Shown one piece after another: positions 1-8,557 of a DNA stretch of 64,000 bases. Source of the stretch: Cnuibacter physcomitrellae. Its GTDB lineage: Bacteria > Actinomycetota > Actinomycetes > Actinomycetales > Microbacteriaceae. Each line of letters begins with the position of its first letter. The first letter of the stretch is position 1. A program made the translations under genes and the position numbers. A model generated the notes under the pieces. That model worked only from the letters and a program-made list of their open reading frames with translations, had not been told where the DNA came from and did no database searches. The DNA lies in assembly GCF_014640535.1 (NCBI RefSeq), contig NZ_BMHD01000001.1:186001-250000 (forward strand). Reading direction: 5' to 3'.

Positions 1-630
1 CGCCCCTGGGTCATCGGCTACGAGAACATCCCCACCAAGGGCGCGGCGATCCTCGCCAGCAACCACCTCTCGTTCAGCGACTCGGTGTTCCTGCCGACGA
101 TGCTCGACCGGCACGTCACCTTCCTGGCCAAGAGCGACTACTTCACCAAGCGCGGGCCGGCCGGACTCCTCATGCGCCTGTTCTTCAACGCCGCAGGGCA
201 GCTCCCCATCGACCGGTCGGGGGGCAAGGCCTCCGAGGCGTCGCTGAACACCGGACTGAAGGTCCTCGCCCAGGGCGAGCTGCTCGGCATCTACCCCGAG
301 GGCACCCGGAGCCCCGACGGGAAGATGTACCGGGGCCGCACCGGCGTGGCCCGCATGGTGCTCGAGGCGCACGTCCCCATCATCCCCATCGTCATGGTCG
401 ACACCGAGAAGGTGATGCCGCTGCACTCCAAGCTGCCGCGCATCCGCCGCATCGGGATCATCATCGGCAAGCCGCTCGACTTCTCCCGCTTCGAGGGCCT
501 CGAGTCGGACCGGTTCATCCTGCGGAGCGTGACCGATGAGATCATGTACGAGCTGCATCGCATGAGCGGGCAGGAATACTCCGACGTCTACGCTTCTTCA
601 GTGAAGGAGAAGCGCGCGCGCAAGCGTTGA
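1..630 (+). CDS. plsC: 1-acyl-sn-glycerol-3-phosphate acyltransferase, 5' truncated by window
   Basis: Acylates lysophosphatidic acid to phosphatidic acid at the inner face of the membrane in phospholipid synthesis. The reading frame is open from base 1 and gives 209 visible residues. The acyltransferase block I (NHxxxxD) is at visible residues 21-27 with the catalytic His/Asp pair, and the glycerol-3-phosphate binding EGTR block is near residue 100. The C-terminus is basic (KEKRARKR). The true start lies upstream of the window; the internal ATG at 85 would delete the catalytic block and is not the start. The gene ends 31 bases before the DAHP synthase gene and probably shares its transcript. 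An equivalent acyltransferase (Rv2182c) lies near aroG in M. tuberculosis. Specificity for lysophosphatidate rather than another acceptor is inferred from the family. Confidence 0.88.
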   Translation, partial: RPWVIGYENIPTKGAAILASNHLSFSDSVFLPTMLDRHVTFLAKSDYFTKRGPAGLLMRLFFNAAGQLPIDRSGGKASEASLNTGLKVLAQGELLGIYPEGTRSPDGKMYRGRTGVARMVLEAHVPIIPIVMVDTEKVMPLHSKLPRIRRIGIIIGKPLDFSRFEGLESDRFILRSVTDEIMYELHRMSGQEYSDVYASSVKEKRARKR

Positions 631-661
631 CGACAGAACACAGGGAACGGGAACAGAGACA

Positions 662-2044
662 GTGGTAGATCCGACCGAGATCATCGTCGAAGCAGATGAG
701 GCAGTGATCGAGGGTCTCGACTATTGGCGCTCCCTCCCGGTGAAGCAGCAGCCGCAGTGGCCCGACACGGCCGCCATGGAGGCCGTCACCCGCGAGCTCG
801 CGACGATGCCCCCTCTGGTGTTCGCGGGCGAGGCCGACAACCTGCGGTCCCGGCTCGGCGAGGCCGCGCGCGGACAGGCCTTCCTCCTCCAGGGCGGAGA
901 CTGCGCCGAGACGTTCGCCGGAGCGACGGCCGACAAGATCCGCGACCGGGTCAAGACGATCCTCCAGATGGCGGTCGTGCTCACCTACGGCGCCTCGATG
1001 CCGGTCATCAAGATGGGGCGCATGGCGGGGCAGTTCGCCAAGCCCCGATCGAGCGACACCGAGACGCGAGACGGCGTGACGCTGCCCGCGTACCGCGGCG
1101 ACGTCGTCAACGGCTACGACTTCACCCCGGAGTCCCGAGCCGCCGATCCCGGTCGTGTGCTCCAGGGCTACCACGTCGCCTCCTCGACGCTGAACCTCAT
1201 CCGGGCGTTCACGCAGGGCGGGTTCGCCGACCTCCGACAGGTCCACACCTGGAACAAGGGCTTCACCTCGAACCCCGCGAACGTGCGCTACGAGCAGCTC
1301 GCCGGTGAGATCGACCGCGCGGTGAAGTTCATGGTGGCGTGCGGGGCCGACTTCGAGGCGCTGAAGCGCACCGAGTTCTACGTCAGCCACGAGGCGCTCC
1401 TGCTCGACTACGAGCGGCCGCTCACGCGCATCGACTCCCGCACGGGCCTCCCGTACGACACGAGCGGCCACTTCGTGTGGATCGGCGAGCGGACCCGCGA
1501 CCTGGACGGCGCGCACGTCGACTTCCTGTCGCGCGTCCGCAACCCGATCGGGGTCAAGCTCGGGCCCACCACCACGGCCGACGACATGCTCCGACTCATC
1601 GACAAGCTCGACCCGCAGCGCGAGCCCGGCCGTCTCACCTTCATCACGCGCATGGGCGCCGGCAAGATCCGCGACGCCCTGCCCCCGCTGCTGGAGGCGG
1701 TGAAGGGCAGCGACGCGCTGCCGCTCTGGGTCACCGACCCGATGCACGGGAACGGCCTCACGACGCCGAACGGCTACAAGACCCGACGCTTCGACGACGT
1801 GGTCGACGAGGTGAAGGGCTTCTTCGAGGCGCACCGTGCCGCGGGCACGTACCCGGGCGGCATCCACGTCGAGCTCACCGGCGACGACGTCACGGAGTGC
1901 CTGGGCGGATCGGAGCAGATCGACGAGGCGACGCTGGCCACCCGGTACGAGTCGCTCTGCGACCCCCGCCTGAACCACATGCAGTCGCTCGAGCTCGCCT
2001 TCCTCGTCGCCGAGGAGCTGAAGGCCACCGGCAGCACGCGCTGA
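662..2044 (+). CDS. aroG: Class II 3-deoxy-7-phosphoheptulonate (DAHP) synthase
   Basis: Condenses phosphoenolpyruvate and erythrose 4-phosphate to DAHP, the first step of the shikimate pathway. The 460-residue length fits the plant-like class II family, the only type in many actinobacteria. The metal-binding QGGDCAE motif is at residues 77-83, followed by family blocks such as the KMGRMAGQFAKPRS stretch. The start is GTG at 662 (MVDPTE). It follows plsC closely, and a strong hairpin ends it before the convergent kinase gene. The pairing of aroG with a PknL-type kinase is the same as in mycobacteria. Confidence 0.95.
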   Translation: MVDPTEIIVEADEAVIEGLDYWRSLPVKQQPQWPDTAAMEAVTRELATMPPLVFAGEADNLRSRLGEAARGQAFLLQGGDCAETFAGATADKIRDRVKTILQMAVVLTYGASMPVIKMGRMAGQFAKPRSSDTETRDGVTLPAYRGDVVNGYDFTPESRAADPGRVLQGYHVASSTLNLIRAFTQGGFADLRQVHTWNKGFTSNPANVRYEQLAGEIDRAVKFMVACGADFEALKRTEFYVSHEALLLDYERPLTRIDSRTGLPYDTSGHFVWIGERTRDLDGAHVDFLSRVRNPIGVKLGPTTTADDMLRLIDKLDPQREPGRLTFITRMGAGKIRDALPPLLEAVKGSDALPLWVTDPMHGNGLTTPNGYKTRRFDDVVDEVKGFFEAHRAAGTYPGGIHVELTGDDVTECLGGSEQIDEATLATRYESLCDPRLNHMQSLELAFLVAEELKATGSTR

Positions 2045-2069
2045 GCGCGTCCGCGCGCTCCCACCGGAT

Positions 2070-2111
2070 GCAGGAAGCGGCCCGTCCCCTCGGGGGCGGG
2101 CCGCTTCCTGC
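2070..2111. terminator. Bidirectional hairpin between convergent aroG and pknL
   Basis: A 20-base arm at 2070-2089 pairs with 2092-2111 around a 2-base loop, with one G-T pair. It lies 25 bases after the aroG stop and 12 bases before the end of the kinase gene on the other strand, so it can end both transcripts. No clear T-run follows, as is common in actinobacterial terminators. Confidence 0.85.
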
Positions 2112-2123
2112 ATGAGCGCTCGA

Positions 2124-4058
2124 TCAGCCGGAGGCGGTGATCCCGAGGTTGACGTTCGTGCCCTTCTTGACCGAGGTGCCCACCGAGGGCGAGACCGACT
2201 GCACCTTCGTCAGCGCGTTGGGGATCGCATCCCAGAACACCGAGTAGACGGGCACGAGACCCACCGCCTGCAGCGCCTGCTTCGCCTCGTCGCGGGTCAG
2301 GCCCTCGACGTTGGGGACGGGCACGGGCGCCGGCCCGCGCGACACGTCGAGGACGACGGAGTCGCCGGGGCGAACCGGGTCGGTCTGCACGGTGGCCTGG
2401 TAGACGGATCCCTCCGGGACGTCCTCGTTGTAGTCCTGCGCGCCCTCGGTCGCGACGAGGCCGACGGCCCCGAGTGCGGCCTTCGCCTCGTCGAGCGTCT
2501 GTCCGGTGACATCGGGCACCGCTCCGAGCGACACGACCAGGTCGATGGTCTGCTGCTCGCCGTACTCGGATCCGAGGGCCGTGCCGGACGGGTCGGTGGC
2601 GGCGATCACGACCCCGGAGGCGACGTCGGAGGAGAACTGGGTGGTCGACGTGCCCGCGGTGAACCCCGCGGCCGTGATGGCGGCGCGCGCGTCGGCCTCG
2701 GCGAGACCGGCGAGGGTCGGCACGGCCAGCATCGCGGGCCCGCTCGAGACGATCACCGTGACCGCCGATCCGCTGCGGATGCTCGTGCCGCCAGGCGGGT
2801 CGGTGTCGATGACGGTGCCGGCGGCGACCGTCGGGCTGGTCTGCTGACGCTGGTCGGGCTTCAGCCCCATCTCCTGCAGCTGCGCCAGTGCGCTGTCGGG
2901 TGCGGATCCGGCCAGGGTCGGGATCGTGGTCATCGAGCCGGGCCCGGCGGAGTACCACCATCCCGTGCCGCCCAGGCCGGCGGCGACGACGAGGACGGCG
3001 ACCAGGAGCCACCACCCGCGTGCACGACGCCGTCGGGCCTTCCGGGCGACCAGCTGGACCGTGGCCTCGGGACCGGCGGCCTCGGCGGCCGCCTCCTCGG
3101 CGGGCACGGAGGGCGCGGTGAACACCGTGGTGGAGCGGTCGTCCGGCGAGGGGCCGAGCGCTTCAGGAGGCAGCAGCATCGTGCGCTGCGACGCCGTGCC
3201 GGCGTGGCGGACGATGCCGAGCCCGGCCTCCACCTCGCGCAGCCGGTCGAGCATCTCCTTCGCGTCGGCGGGCCGTTCCTCGGGATCCTTGACCGTCGCC
3301 CACAGGATGAGGTCGTCGAGCCCCTCGGGCACCTCGGGGTTCGCCGAGCTGGGCACGGGCATCGGCTCGTTCGCGTGCTTGAAGGCGATCTGCATCGGCT
3401 GGTCGCCCGTGAACGGCTGCGCCCCGACGAGCATCTCCGAGAACATGATGCCGGCGGCGTAGACGTCGCTCCTGGTGTCGGCGACGCCCCGGGTGAGGAG
3501 CTCGGGGGAGAGATAGGCGATCGTGCCGAGGAGCGCCTGGCCGGTGGCCGTGTTGGCGCTCGCGGCCCGCGCGAGGCCGAAGTCGCCGATCTTGATGCGC
3601 CCGTCGTCGGCGAGCAGCACGTTCTCCGGCTTGAGGTCGCGGTGGACGATCCCGGCCTTGTGCGCTGCTGCGAGGCCGCCGAGCACCGCATCCATCACGT
3701 CGACGGCCTGCTCGATCCCGAGGCGTCCCCGCTCGCGGAGCAGGTCTCGGAGCGTCATGCCGGGGAGGTACTCCATGACGAGGTACGCCATGTCGGAGTC
3801 CTGGCCCTGGTCGAACACGTTCACCACGTTCGGATGCGCCAGTCGCGCCGCCGAGCGCGCCTCACGGACGAAGCGCTCCCGGAAGACCTCGTCATCGGCC
3901 AGGTGGCCGTGCATCACCTTGATCGCGACCCGGCGGTCCAGGCGGAGGTCGGTGGCGACGTAGACGGTGGCCATGCCCCCGCGGGCGATGCGCGACTTCA
4001 CCTGGTACCGGCCGTCGATGAGTCGGCCGAGCATGGGGTCGGTGGTCGCGCTCGTCAC
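2124..4058 (-). CDS. pknL: PASTA-domain Ser/Thr protein kinase (PknL/PknB type)
   Basis: Receptor-like kinase of 644 residues expected to link cell wall state to division and metabolism. The N-terminal kinase domain (about 16-277) has the ATP-anchoring Lys47, the catalytic HRDLKPEN loop with Asp141 and the DFG motif at 159-161. A basic linker leads to one membrane segment at about 348-370. Four PASTA repeats outside the membrane (about 377-644) probably bind muropeptides. The start is GTG at 4058, with a TAGACT -10 hexamer 6 bases upstream, so the mRNA is probably leaderless. The name PknL rather than PknB rests on context: it sits between aroG and a homologue of Rv2175c, as in M. tuberculosis. 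The mycobacterial PknL lacks PASTA repeats, so the architecture here is PknB-like and orthology is likely but not proven. Confidence 0.93.
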   Translation of the reverse strand: MTSATTDPMLGRLIDGRYQVKSRIARGGMATVYVATDLRLDRRVAIKVMHGHLADDEVFRERFVREARSAARLAHPNVVNVFDQGQDSDMAYLVMEYLPGMTLRDLLRERGRLGIEQAVDVMDAVLGGLAAAHKAGIVHRDLKPENVLLADDGRIKIGDFGLARAASANTATGQALLGTIAYLSPELLTRGVADTRSDVYAAGIMFSEMLVGAQPFTGDQPMQIAFKHANEPMPVPSSANPEVPEGLDDLILWATVKDPEERPADAKEMLDRLREVEAGLGIVRHAGTASQRTMLLPPEALGPSPDDRSTTVFTAPSVPAEEAAAEAAGPEATVQLVARKARRRRARGWWLLVAVLVVAAGLGGTGWWYSAGPGSMTTIPTLAGSAPDSALAQLQEMGLKPDQRQQTSPTVAAGTVIDTDPPGGTSIRSGSAVTVIVSSGPAMLAVPTLAGLAEADARAAITAAGFTAGTSTTQFSSDVASGVVIAATDPSGTALGSEYGEQQTIDLVVSLGAVPDVTGQTLDEAKAALGAVGLVATEGAQDYNEDVPEGSVYQATVQTDPVRPGDSVVLDVSRGPAPVPVPNVEGLTRDEAKQALQAVGLVPVYSVFWDAIPNALTKVQSVSPSVGTSVKKGTNVNLGITASG

Positions 4059-4064
4059 GCTGGA

Positions 4065-4070
4065 AGTCTA
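4065..4070 (-). promoter_or_regulatory. -10 element for leaderless pknL transcript
   Basis: On the minus strand TAGACT is followed by 6 bases and then the GTG start of pknL. That spacing places the transcription start at or next to the start codon. No -35 match was found. Confidence 0.5.
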
Positions 4071-4203
4071 GGTTCCAGGCCGGCCGGAACCCGGGAACGA
4101 CCCCGGAAGGTCGCCTCTGCGGAGGGTTCTTCCATCCATTCTTTATCGTTTCGTGACGCAAGAGGATTCTCGGGTCCCGGGTCCGGCGTGATTGTCTGTA
4201 CTC

Positions 4204-4545
4204 GTGACCGAACCGTCCACCTCGTCCTGGCTCACCGTTCCCGACCTCGTGGAGGAGCTCGGGCTCACCCAGAGCCGCGTGCGCCGCCTCATCGAGGAGC
4301 GCGCGCTCGTCGCCGTCCGGCGCGACGGGAAGCTCGTCGTCCCTGCGCTGTTCCTCCGCGACGGCGAGCCGCTGCATGAGCTCAAGGGCACCGTGCTGGT
4401 GCTCGCCGACAGCGGCTTCGACGACGAGGGGATCGTCGACTGGCTGCTCTCCGACAACGACACGATCGGCGTGCCGCCGATCGAGGCCCTGCGTGCCGGT
4501 CGGAAGACCGAGGTCCGGCGGGTGGCTCAGGCGCTCGCGCTCTGA
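4204..4545 (+). CDS. Rv2175c-like winged-helix DNA-binding protein, probable PknL substrate
   Basis: Small 113-residue protein. The N-terminal half (SSWLTVPDLVEELGLTQSRV) reads as a helix-turn-helix and is followed by a conserved C-terminal domain ending RRVAQALAL. It resembles M. tuberculosis Rv2175c, a DNA-binding protein phosphorylated by PknL. Its gene is divergent from the PASTA kinase here, as the pair is in mycobacteria. I chose GTG at 4204 (MTEPSTSSW); a TTG at 4192 would add four residues. The Thr residues near the N-terminus are plausible phosphosites, which is inference. Its DNA target is unknown. The 145-base divergent region at 4059-4203 must carry both promoters. Confidence 0.82.
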   Translation: MTEPSTSSWLTVPDLVEELGLTQSRVRRLIEERALVAVRRDGKLVVPALFLRDGEPLHELKGTVLVLADSGFDDEGIVDWLLSDNDTIGVPPIEALRAGRKTEVRRVAQALAL

Positions 4546-4599
4546 TCCGTCCGGGCCTCACGCCCTGCGTTCACCGCAGCCCCTCCCGGGACAGGCGCG

Positions 4600-5685
4600 T
4601 CACGCGGCGCGGTCCGTGATGCGCCGGGCCAGGCCGACCAGAGCCTCGCGCGACTCGTCGTCGAGCGCGAGGTCGTCGAGGTTCTCGAGCGCGAGCGCCA
4701 CGTTGCCCTCGATCAGGCGCTCGGCCTCGTCGAGCGCGCCGGCCTCGCGCATGGTCTGCTGCAGCATCCGGACCTGGGACTCGTCGAGGTCCGGATCGCC
4801 GAGGAGCTCGTCGACGAGCCGCTTGGCCGACTCCGACAGGCGGGAGCGCGTATAGGCCACGAGCAGGGTCCGCTTGCCCTCGCGGAGATCGTCGCCGCTG
4901 GGCTTCCCCGTCACCTCCGCGTCGCCGAAGACCCCGAGCACGTCGTCGCGCAGCTGGAAGGCGATGCCCAGCGGCAGGCCGACATCGCGCAGGCCCTCCA
5001 CGAGGGAGCTCCGCCCGCCCGCCGCGGAGGCGCCGATCGCCAGGGGCGCCTCGACGCTGTACTTCGCCGACTTGTAGACCATCACGCGCTCGGCACGCCG
5101 CACGGGGGAGAGCTCGCTCGGCGCCCGCCACGCCCGCTCCTCCATGATGTCGAGGTACTGGCCGAGCGTGACCTCGGTGCGCATGAGATCGAAGGCCTGG
5201 CGAGTGGCGCGCGCGTGCGTATCGGGAAGGAGCGCCAGCGCGCCGGAGACGAGCTCGTCGCTCCAGGCCAGGAGCAGGTCGCCGAGCAGGATGGCGGCGC
5301 CCTCGCCGAACCCCGCTGCCTCGCCCTCCCAGGACTCGTCGAGGTGGAGCGACTCGAACCGGCGGTGGGCCGCGGGCATCCCGCGGCGGGTGTCGGATCG
5401 GTCGATGATGTCGTCGTGCACGAGCGCCGCGGCGTGGAACAGCTCCAGCCCCGTGCAGAGGTCGACGATCGCGGGGGAGAGGTCGGCGGAGAGGCCTCCG
5501 GCCGCCCGCCAGCCCCAGTAGCAGAACAGCGCTCGGAAGCGCTTCCCACCGCTGAGAAGATCCCGGGAGAAGGTCTCGAACGGGGCGAGCTCGGGGGCGA
5601 TCTGACGGAGGATGAGAGAGCGCGATTCGAGAAATCCCACGATTCGTGCGTCGACCTGATCGACCAGGCGCGAGCTTTGGTTCAC
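4600..5685 (-). CDS. Polyprenyl diphosphate synthase (geranylgeranyl/longer-chain type)
   Basis: Trans-prenyltransferase of 361 residues that extends allylic diphosphates with isopentenyl diphosphate. The GGKRFR substrate-binding block is at 47-52. The first Asp-rich motif DDIID is at 91-95, and the second (DDVLG, 247-251) has Gly in place of the last Asp, a common variant in actinobacterial IdsA-type enzymes. Product length (menaquinone side chain, carotenoid or geranylgeranyl precursor) cannot be read from the sequence. The start is GTG at 5685, with a TAGGCT hexamer 6 bases upstream (5692-5697), predicting a leaderless mRNA. It faces the Rv2175c-like gene across 54 bases; idsA2 lies in the same neighbourhood in M. 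tuberculosis. Confidence 0.92.
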   Translation of the reverse strand: MNQSSRLVDQVDARIVGFLESRSLILRQIAPELAPFETFSRDLLSGGKRFRALFCYWGWRAAGGLSADLSPAIVDLCTGLELFHAAALVHDDIIDRSDTRRGMPAAHRRFESLHLDESWEGEAAGFGEGAAILLGDLLLAWSDELVSGALALLPDTHARATRQAFDLMRTEVTLGQYLDIMEERAWRAPSELSPVRRAERVMVYKSAKYSVEAPLAIGASAAGGRSSLVEGLRDVGLPLGIAFQLRDDVLGVFGDAEVTGKPSGDDLREGKRTLLVAYTRSRLSESAKRLVDELLGDPDLDESQVRMLQQTMREAGALDEAERLIEGNVALALENLDDLALDDESREALVGLARRITDRAA

Positions 5686-5691
5686 GCGCCT

Positions 5692-5697
5692 AGCCTA
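5692..5697 (-). promoter_or_regulatory. -10 element for leaderless polyprenyl synthase transcript
   Basis: The minus strand reads TAGGCT, then 6 bases, then the GTG start at 5685. The spacing is the same as at pknL. Confidence 0.5.
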
Positions 5698-5713
5698 GCC
5701 AGACCGTGCGCAC

Positions 5714-5719
5714 TACAAT
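5714..5719 (+). promoter_or_regulatory. -10 element for the DUF3040 gene
   Basis: TACAAT is a good -10 match and predicts a leader of roughly 38 bases. A GAAGG ribosome site lies shortly before the ATG at 5764. It overlaps the divergent promoter zone of the polyprenyl synthase. Confidence 0.5.
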
Positions 5720-5763
5720 CGCGAGTATCACGCACCGGTCAAGAGCCTGAAGGTGAACGCACG

Positions 5764-6153
5764 ATGCCGCTTTCCGAGCAAGAGCAGAGACTCCTCGATG
5801 AGATGGAGCGCAGTCTCTACCGTAACGACGCCGATTTCGTCTCGGCGGTCAGCGGCAGAGGCCGGGTCAACTACGGCGCCCTGGTGCTGGGCATCCTGGT
5901 GGCCATCGTCGGCCTGGGCGTGGTCATCGCCGGCGTGATCCTCCAGCAGCCGCTCATCGGGCTGCTCGGCTTCGTGGCCATGTTCGGCGGGGTGCTGCTG
6001 TCGCTGCGTCGCACCAAGCGCGTGGGCAAGGCGTCGAGCACTCCCTTCCCCTCCACTCCCACCCCCTCGGCGACGCAGGGTGGGTCGCGCGGCTTCATGG
6101 ACAAGCTCGGCGACCGCTGGGAGCGCCGAGAGGGCGACGACCGCGGCGAGTAA
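5764..6153 (+). CDS. DUF3040 membrane protein
   Basis: A 129-residue protein of unknown function. It opens with the family signature MPLSEQEQRLLDEMERSLY, carries two adjacent hydrophobic segments (about 37-59 and 62-80) separated by a short turn, and ends in a Ser/Thr/Pro-rich then charged tail (DRWERREGDDRGE). The ATG at 5764 has a ribosome site and gives the canonical N-terminus. A DUF3040 gene (Rv2169c) also lies just upstream of mraZ in mycobacteria, suggesting an envelope or division link; that is inference from position. A terminator separates it from mraZ. Confidence 0.85.
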   Translation: MPLSEQEQRLLDEMERSLYRNDADFVSAVSGRGRVNYGALVLGILVAIVGLGVVIAGVILQQPLIGLLGFVAMFGGVLLSLRRTKRVGKASSTPFPSTPTPSATQGGSRGFMDKLGDRWERREGDDRGE

Positions 6154-6155
6154 CC

Positions 6156-6171
6156 CTCCACACCGCTCCAC
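6156..6171. promoter_or_regulatory. Two CTCCAC boxes, 10-base period (inverted MraZ-box-like)
   Basis: CTCCAC occurs at 6156-6161 and 6166-6171. On the other strand these read GTGGAG, the same box and period as the array in front of mraZ. They lie just after the DUF3040 stop codon and before its terminator. Confidence 0.4.
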
Positions 6172-6178
6172 ACGGATC

Positions 6179-6207
6179 AGACCGGCCTTCGGGCCGGTCT
6201 TTTTTTG
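6179..6207 (+). terminator. Rho-independent terminator after the DUF3040 gene
   Basis: A 9-base stem (6179-6187 with 6192-6200) with a TTCG tetraloop is followed directly by seven T residues. This is the most canonical terminator in the window and insulates mraZ from upstream transcription. Confidence 0.93.
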
Positions 6208-6239
6208 TGCTCTCCGAACCCCGTTCTTGGACCCGCTTC

Positions 6240-6255
6240 CTCCACTTCCCTCCAC
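6240..6255. promoter_or_regulatory. Second pair of inverted MraZ-box-like repeats
   Basis: CTCCAC is at 6240-6245 and 6250-6255, again with a 10-base period and reading GTGGAG on the minus strand. The pair lies about 80 bases upstream of the main array. Confidence 0.45.
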
Positions 6256-6318
6256 CCGCCTTCTTCCCTGCAATCACGCGGATCTCGACACGCCGAAATC
6301 GCCAATCGGCGGCCTGCT

Positions 6319-6353
6319 GTGGTGTTTGTGGAGGGTAGTGGAGTAAAGTGGAG
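6319..6353 (+). promoter_or_regulatory. MraZ operator array upstream of mraZ
   Basis: Three exact GTGGAG boxes start at 6328, 6338 and 6348, with a GTGGTG variant at 6319. The 10-base period places each box on the same helix face. MraZ of E. coli binds TGGGN repeats with 5-base spacers, the same period, so this is a probable autoregulatory operator for the dcw operon. Confidence 0.72.
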
Positions 6354-6395
6354 GCCAAGCCCACCAGTCCTGGCCGGAGAGATGTGAGGGGAGAC

Positions 6396-6827
6396 GTGTT
6401 CCTTGGTACGTACTCCCCACGCCTCGACGAGAAGGGGCGGATCATCCTCCCTGCCAAGTTCCGCGACGAGCTGGCGGGGGGCGTGGTCATGACCCGCGGG
6501 CAGGAGAACTGCATCTACGTCTTCTCCACCCGGGAGTTCGAGAACCTGCACGAGAAGATCCGTCAGGCGCCGGTCACCAGCAAGCAGGCCCGTGACTACC
6601 TCCGCGTCTTCCTCTCCGGCGCCAGCGCCGAGACGCCCGACAAGCAGAACCGCATCACCGTCCCCGCACCCCTGCGGGCCTATGCCGGCCTCGACCGCGA
6701 GCTCGTGGTCATCGGCGCCGGCACCCGAGCCGAGATCTGGAACGCCGACGCCTGGAACGCCTACCTGGCCGAGCAGGAGGCCGCGTTCTCGTCCACCGAG
6801 GAGGAGGTGATCCCCGGACTGTTCTGA
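6396..6827 (+). CDS. mraZ: Transcriptional regulator MraZ
   Basis: AbrB-fold, ring-forming DNA-binding protein of 143 residues, the usual length, that controls the division and cell wall operon. Two SpoVT/AbrB-like domains are visible: [20 protein letters not shown] at the N-terminus and a second block around [17 protein letters not shown] chose GTG at 6396 because it gives the canonical MFLGTY start and has an AGGGGAG ribosome site at 6387-6393; an in-frame GTG at 6348 falls inside the operator array. First gene of the dcw cluster. Confidence 0.95.
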   Translation: MFLGTYSPRLDEKGRIILPAKFRDELAGGVVMTRGQENCIYVFSTREFENLHEKIRQAPVTSKQARDYLRVFLSGASAETPDKQNRITVPAPLRAYAGLDRELVVIGAGTRAEIWNADAWNAYLAEQEAAFSSTEEEVIPGLF

Positions 6828-6933
6828 TCCGCATGTCGTGACTCCCAGCTGTTCGACGCCCTGACGCACTTCCCCAGCGCCAGGTCCCGGACGGATGGGG
6901 ATCAGGGCAGGCGGCCGGACCCTAGGGCGCACC

Positions 6934-7890
6934 ATGGACGATCTCTCCCGCATCCACACCCCTGTTCTCCTCGAGCGCACGCTCGAGCTGCTCGCCCCCT
7001 CGCTCGAGCGCGAGGGCGCTGTCGTGGTCGACGCGACGCTCGGTCTGGGCGGACACTCCGAGGCGCTCCTCGAGGCGCATCCGAACGTCCACCTCGTCGG
7101 CCTCGACCGCGACACCGCCGCGCTCGAGCTCGCCGGGCGTCGGCTGGAGCGGTTCTCGGCACGCACCGACCTCGTGCACGCGGTGTACGACGAGCTGCCC
7201 GACGTGCTCGACGAGCTCGGCATCGAGGAGGTGGACGGCATCCTCTTCGACCTCGGCGTGTCCTCCATGCAGCTCGACGAGGCGGATCGCGGCTTCGCCT
7301 ACGCGAAGGACGCCCCACTCGACATGCGGATGGATCCGACGACCGGCCCCACCGCCGCCGAGGTGCTCGCCACGTACTCCGAGGGCGATCTCAAGCGCAT
7401 CTTCCGCGACTACGGCGAGGAGCGCCTCGCGGACCGGTACGCCCGGGCCATCGTGAACGAGCGCCAGGCCGCGCCTCTCGACCGCTCCGGGCGCCTGGTC
7501 GACATCCTGAGCGCCGCCACCCCCGCCCGCCTCCGTGACGCGGGGCATCCTGCCAAGCGGGTCTTCCAGGCTCTGCGGATCGAGGTCAACCAGGAGCTGT
7601 CCGTGCTCGAGCGGGCGATCCCCGCCGCGGTCGACGCCCTGGCCGTCCACGGTCGCCTCGTCGTGCTCGCCTACCAGTCCCTCGAGGACCGCATCGTCAA
7701 GCGCGAGCTGCAGCGGCGATCGACCTCCACCGCGCCGGCCGGCCTCCCCATCGAGCTCCCCGAGCATCGGCCCGAGCTGAAGCTGCTCGTCCGCGGCGCC
7801 GAGCTGGCCGATGACGAGGAGCGCGCCCGCAACTCCCGATCCACCCCCGTCCGGCTCCGCGCAGCGGAGCGTCTGAGGAGAGCCGCATGA
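6934..7890 (+). CDS. rsmH: 16S rRNA (cytosine(1402)-N(4))-methyltransferase RsmH
   Basis: Methylates N4 of C1402 in the ribosomal P site using S-adenosylmethionine. The protein has 318 residues; the AdoMet-binding loop [16 protein letters not shown] lies near the N-terminus and [11 protein letters not shown] is a family signature. The ATG at 6934 ([14 protein letters not shown]) matches the normal N-terminus; an ATG at 6895 would add 13 non-conserved residues. It ends in an ATGA overlap with ftsL. Confidence 0.95.
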   Translation: MDDLSRIHTPVLLERTLELLAPSLEREGAVVVDATLGLGGHSEALLEAHPNVHLVGLDRDTAALELAGRRLERFSARTDLVHAVYDELPDVLDELGIEEVDGILFDLGVSSMQLDEADRGFAYAKDAPLDMRMDPTTGPTAAEVLATYSEGDLKRIFRDYGEERLADRYARAIVNERQAAPLDRSGRLVDILSAATPARLRDAGHPAKRVFQALRIEVNQELSVLERAIPAAVDALAVHGRLVVLAYQSLEDRIVKRELQRRSTSTAPAGLPIELPEHRPELKLLVRGAELADDEERARNSRSTPVRLRAAERLRRAA

Positions 7891-8522
7891 GCCAGCCCGC
7901 CCGAAGCCACATGGTCCGGCCCGCCGCTCTCCGCGGTTCGGCGGCGCCGGTGCTCGGCGACGAGCTCGAGCCGGAGTCGCCCAGCACCACCCGTCGTGCC
8001 GACGGGCGACCGGCGACACCGCGGCCCCGGTTCACCATCGTCCCCTCGCGGGCCCAGCGTCGGCGCCGCCCGAAGATCGCCTACGCCGCCGTCGTGATCG
8101 CGGGGGTGCTGGCCATCGTCATCGCCCAGCTCACCCTCTCCGTCGGCCTCTCGCAGGGTGCCTACGAGATCGAATCGCTCCAGTCGTCGCAGAAGGAGCT
8201 CGACCGCACGAACCAGACGCTGTCGGAGCAGATGGACAAGCTGTCGTCCCCGCAGAACCTCGCCTCGCAGGCGGAGACGCTCGGCATGGTCTCGAACAGC
8301 GCTCCCGTCTACCTGCGTCTCTCCGACGGCGCGGTGCTCGGCTCGCCGGCACCGGCCGCGGCCACCAGCACGGTGACCGGCGGGGGGAACCTGATCGCGA
8401 ACTCGCTGCTGTCGCCGCCGACGGCTCCGACCGGGACGACGGACGCTGGCGCGCCGCCCGCGACCTCCGGCTCCGCCGACGTACCGTGGTCCGGAACGCT
8501 GCCGTCGCCGACCACCCACTGA
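7887..8522 (+). CDS. ftsL: FtsL-like division protein with long disordered tails
   Basis: Bitopic protein of 211 residues. A basic cytoplasmic segment of about 63 residues precedes one membrane helix (about 64-86), then a short coiled-coil-prone stretch rich in Leu/Gln/Ser ([20 protein letters not shown]), then a Pro/Ala/Thr/Gly-rich tail. FtsL joins FtsQ and the DivIC-type partner to activate FtsWI. Sequence conservation in the family is weak, so the call rests on topology and on its place between rsmH and ftsI. The ATGA overlap with rsmH implies translational coupling. Confidence 0.82.
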   Translation: MSQPARSHMVRPAALRGSAAPVLGDELEPESPSTTRRADGRPATPRPRFTIVPSRAQRRRRPKIAYAAVVIAGVLAIVIAQLTLSVGLSQGAYEIESLQSSQKELDRTNQTLSEQMDKLSSPQNLASQAETLGMVSNSAPVYLRLSDGAVLGSPAPAAATSTVTGGGNLIANSLLSPPTAPTGTTDAGAPPATSGSADVPWSGTLPSPTTH

Positions 8523-8557
8523 CCCGCTCCCGTCCGCACGTCCCCAGGAGGATCCAG

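Noticed and set aside
6348-6395. Upstream GTG as mraZ start
   Set aside because: It lies inside the third GTGGAG operator box and would add 16 non-conserved residues before the canonical MFLGTY start at 6396.
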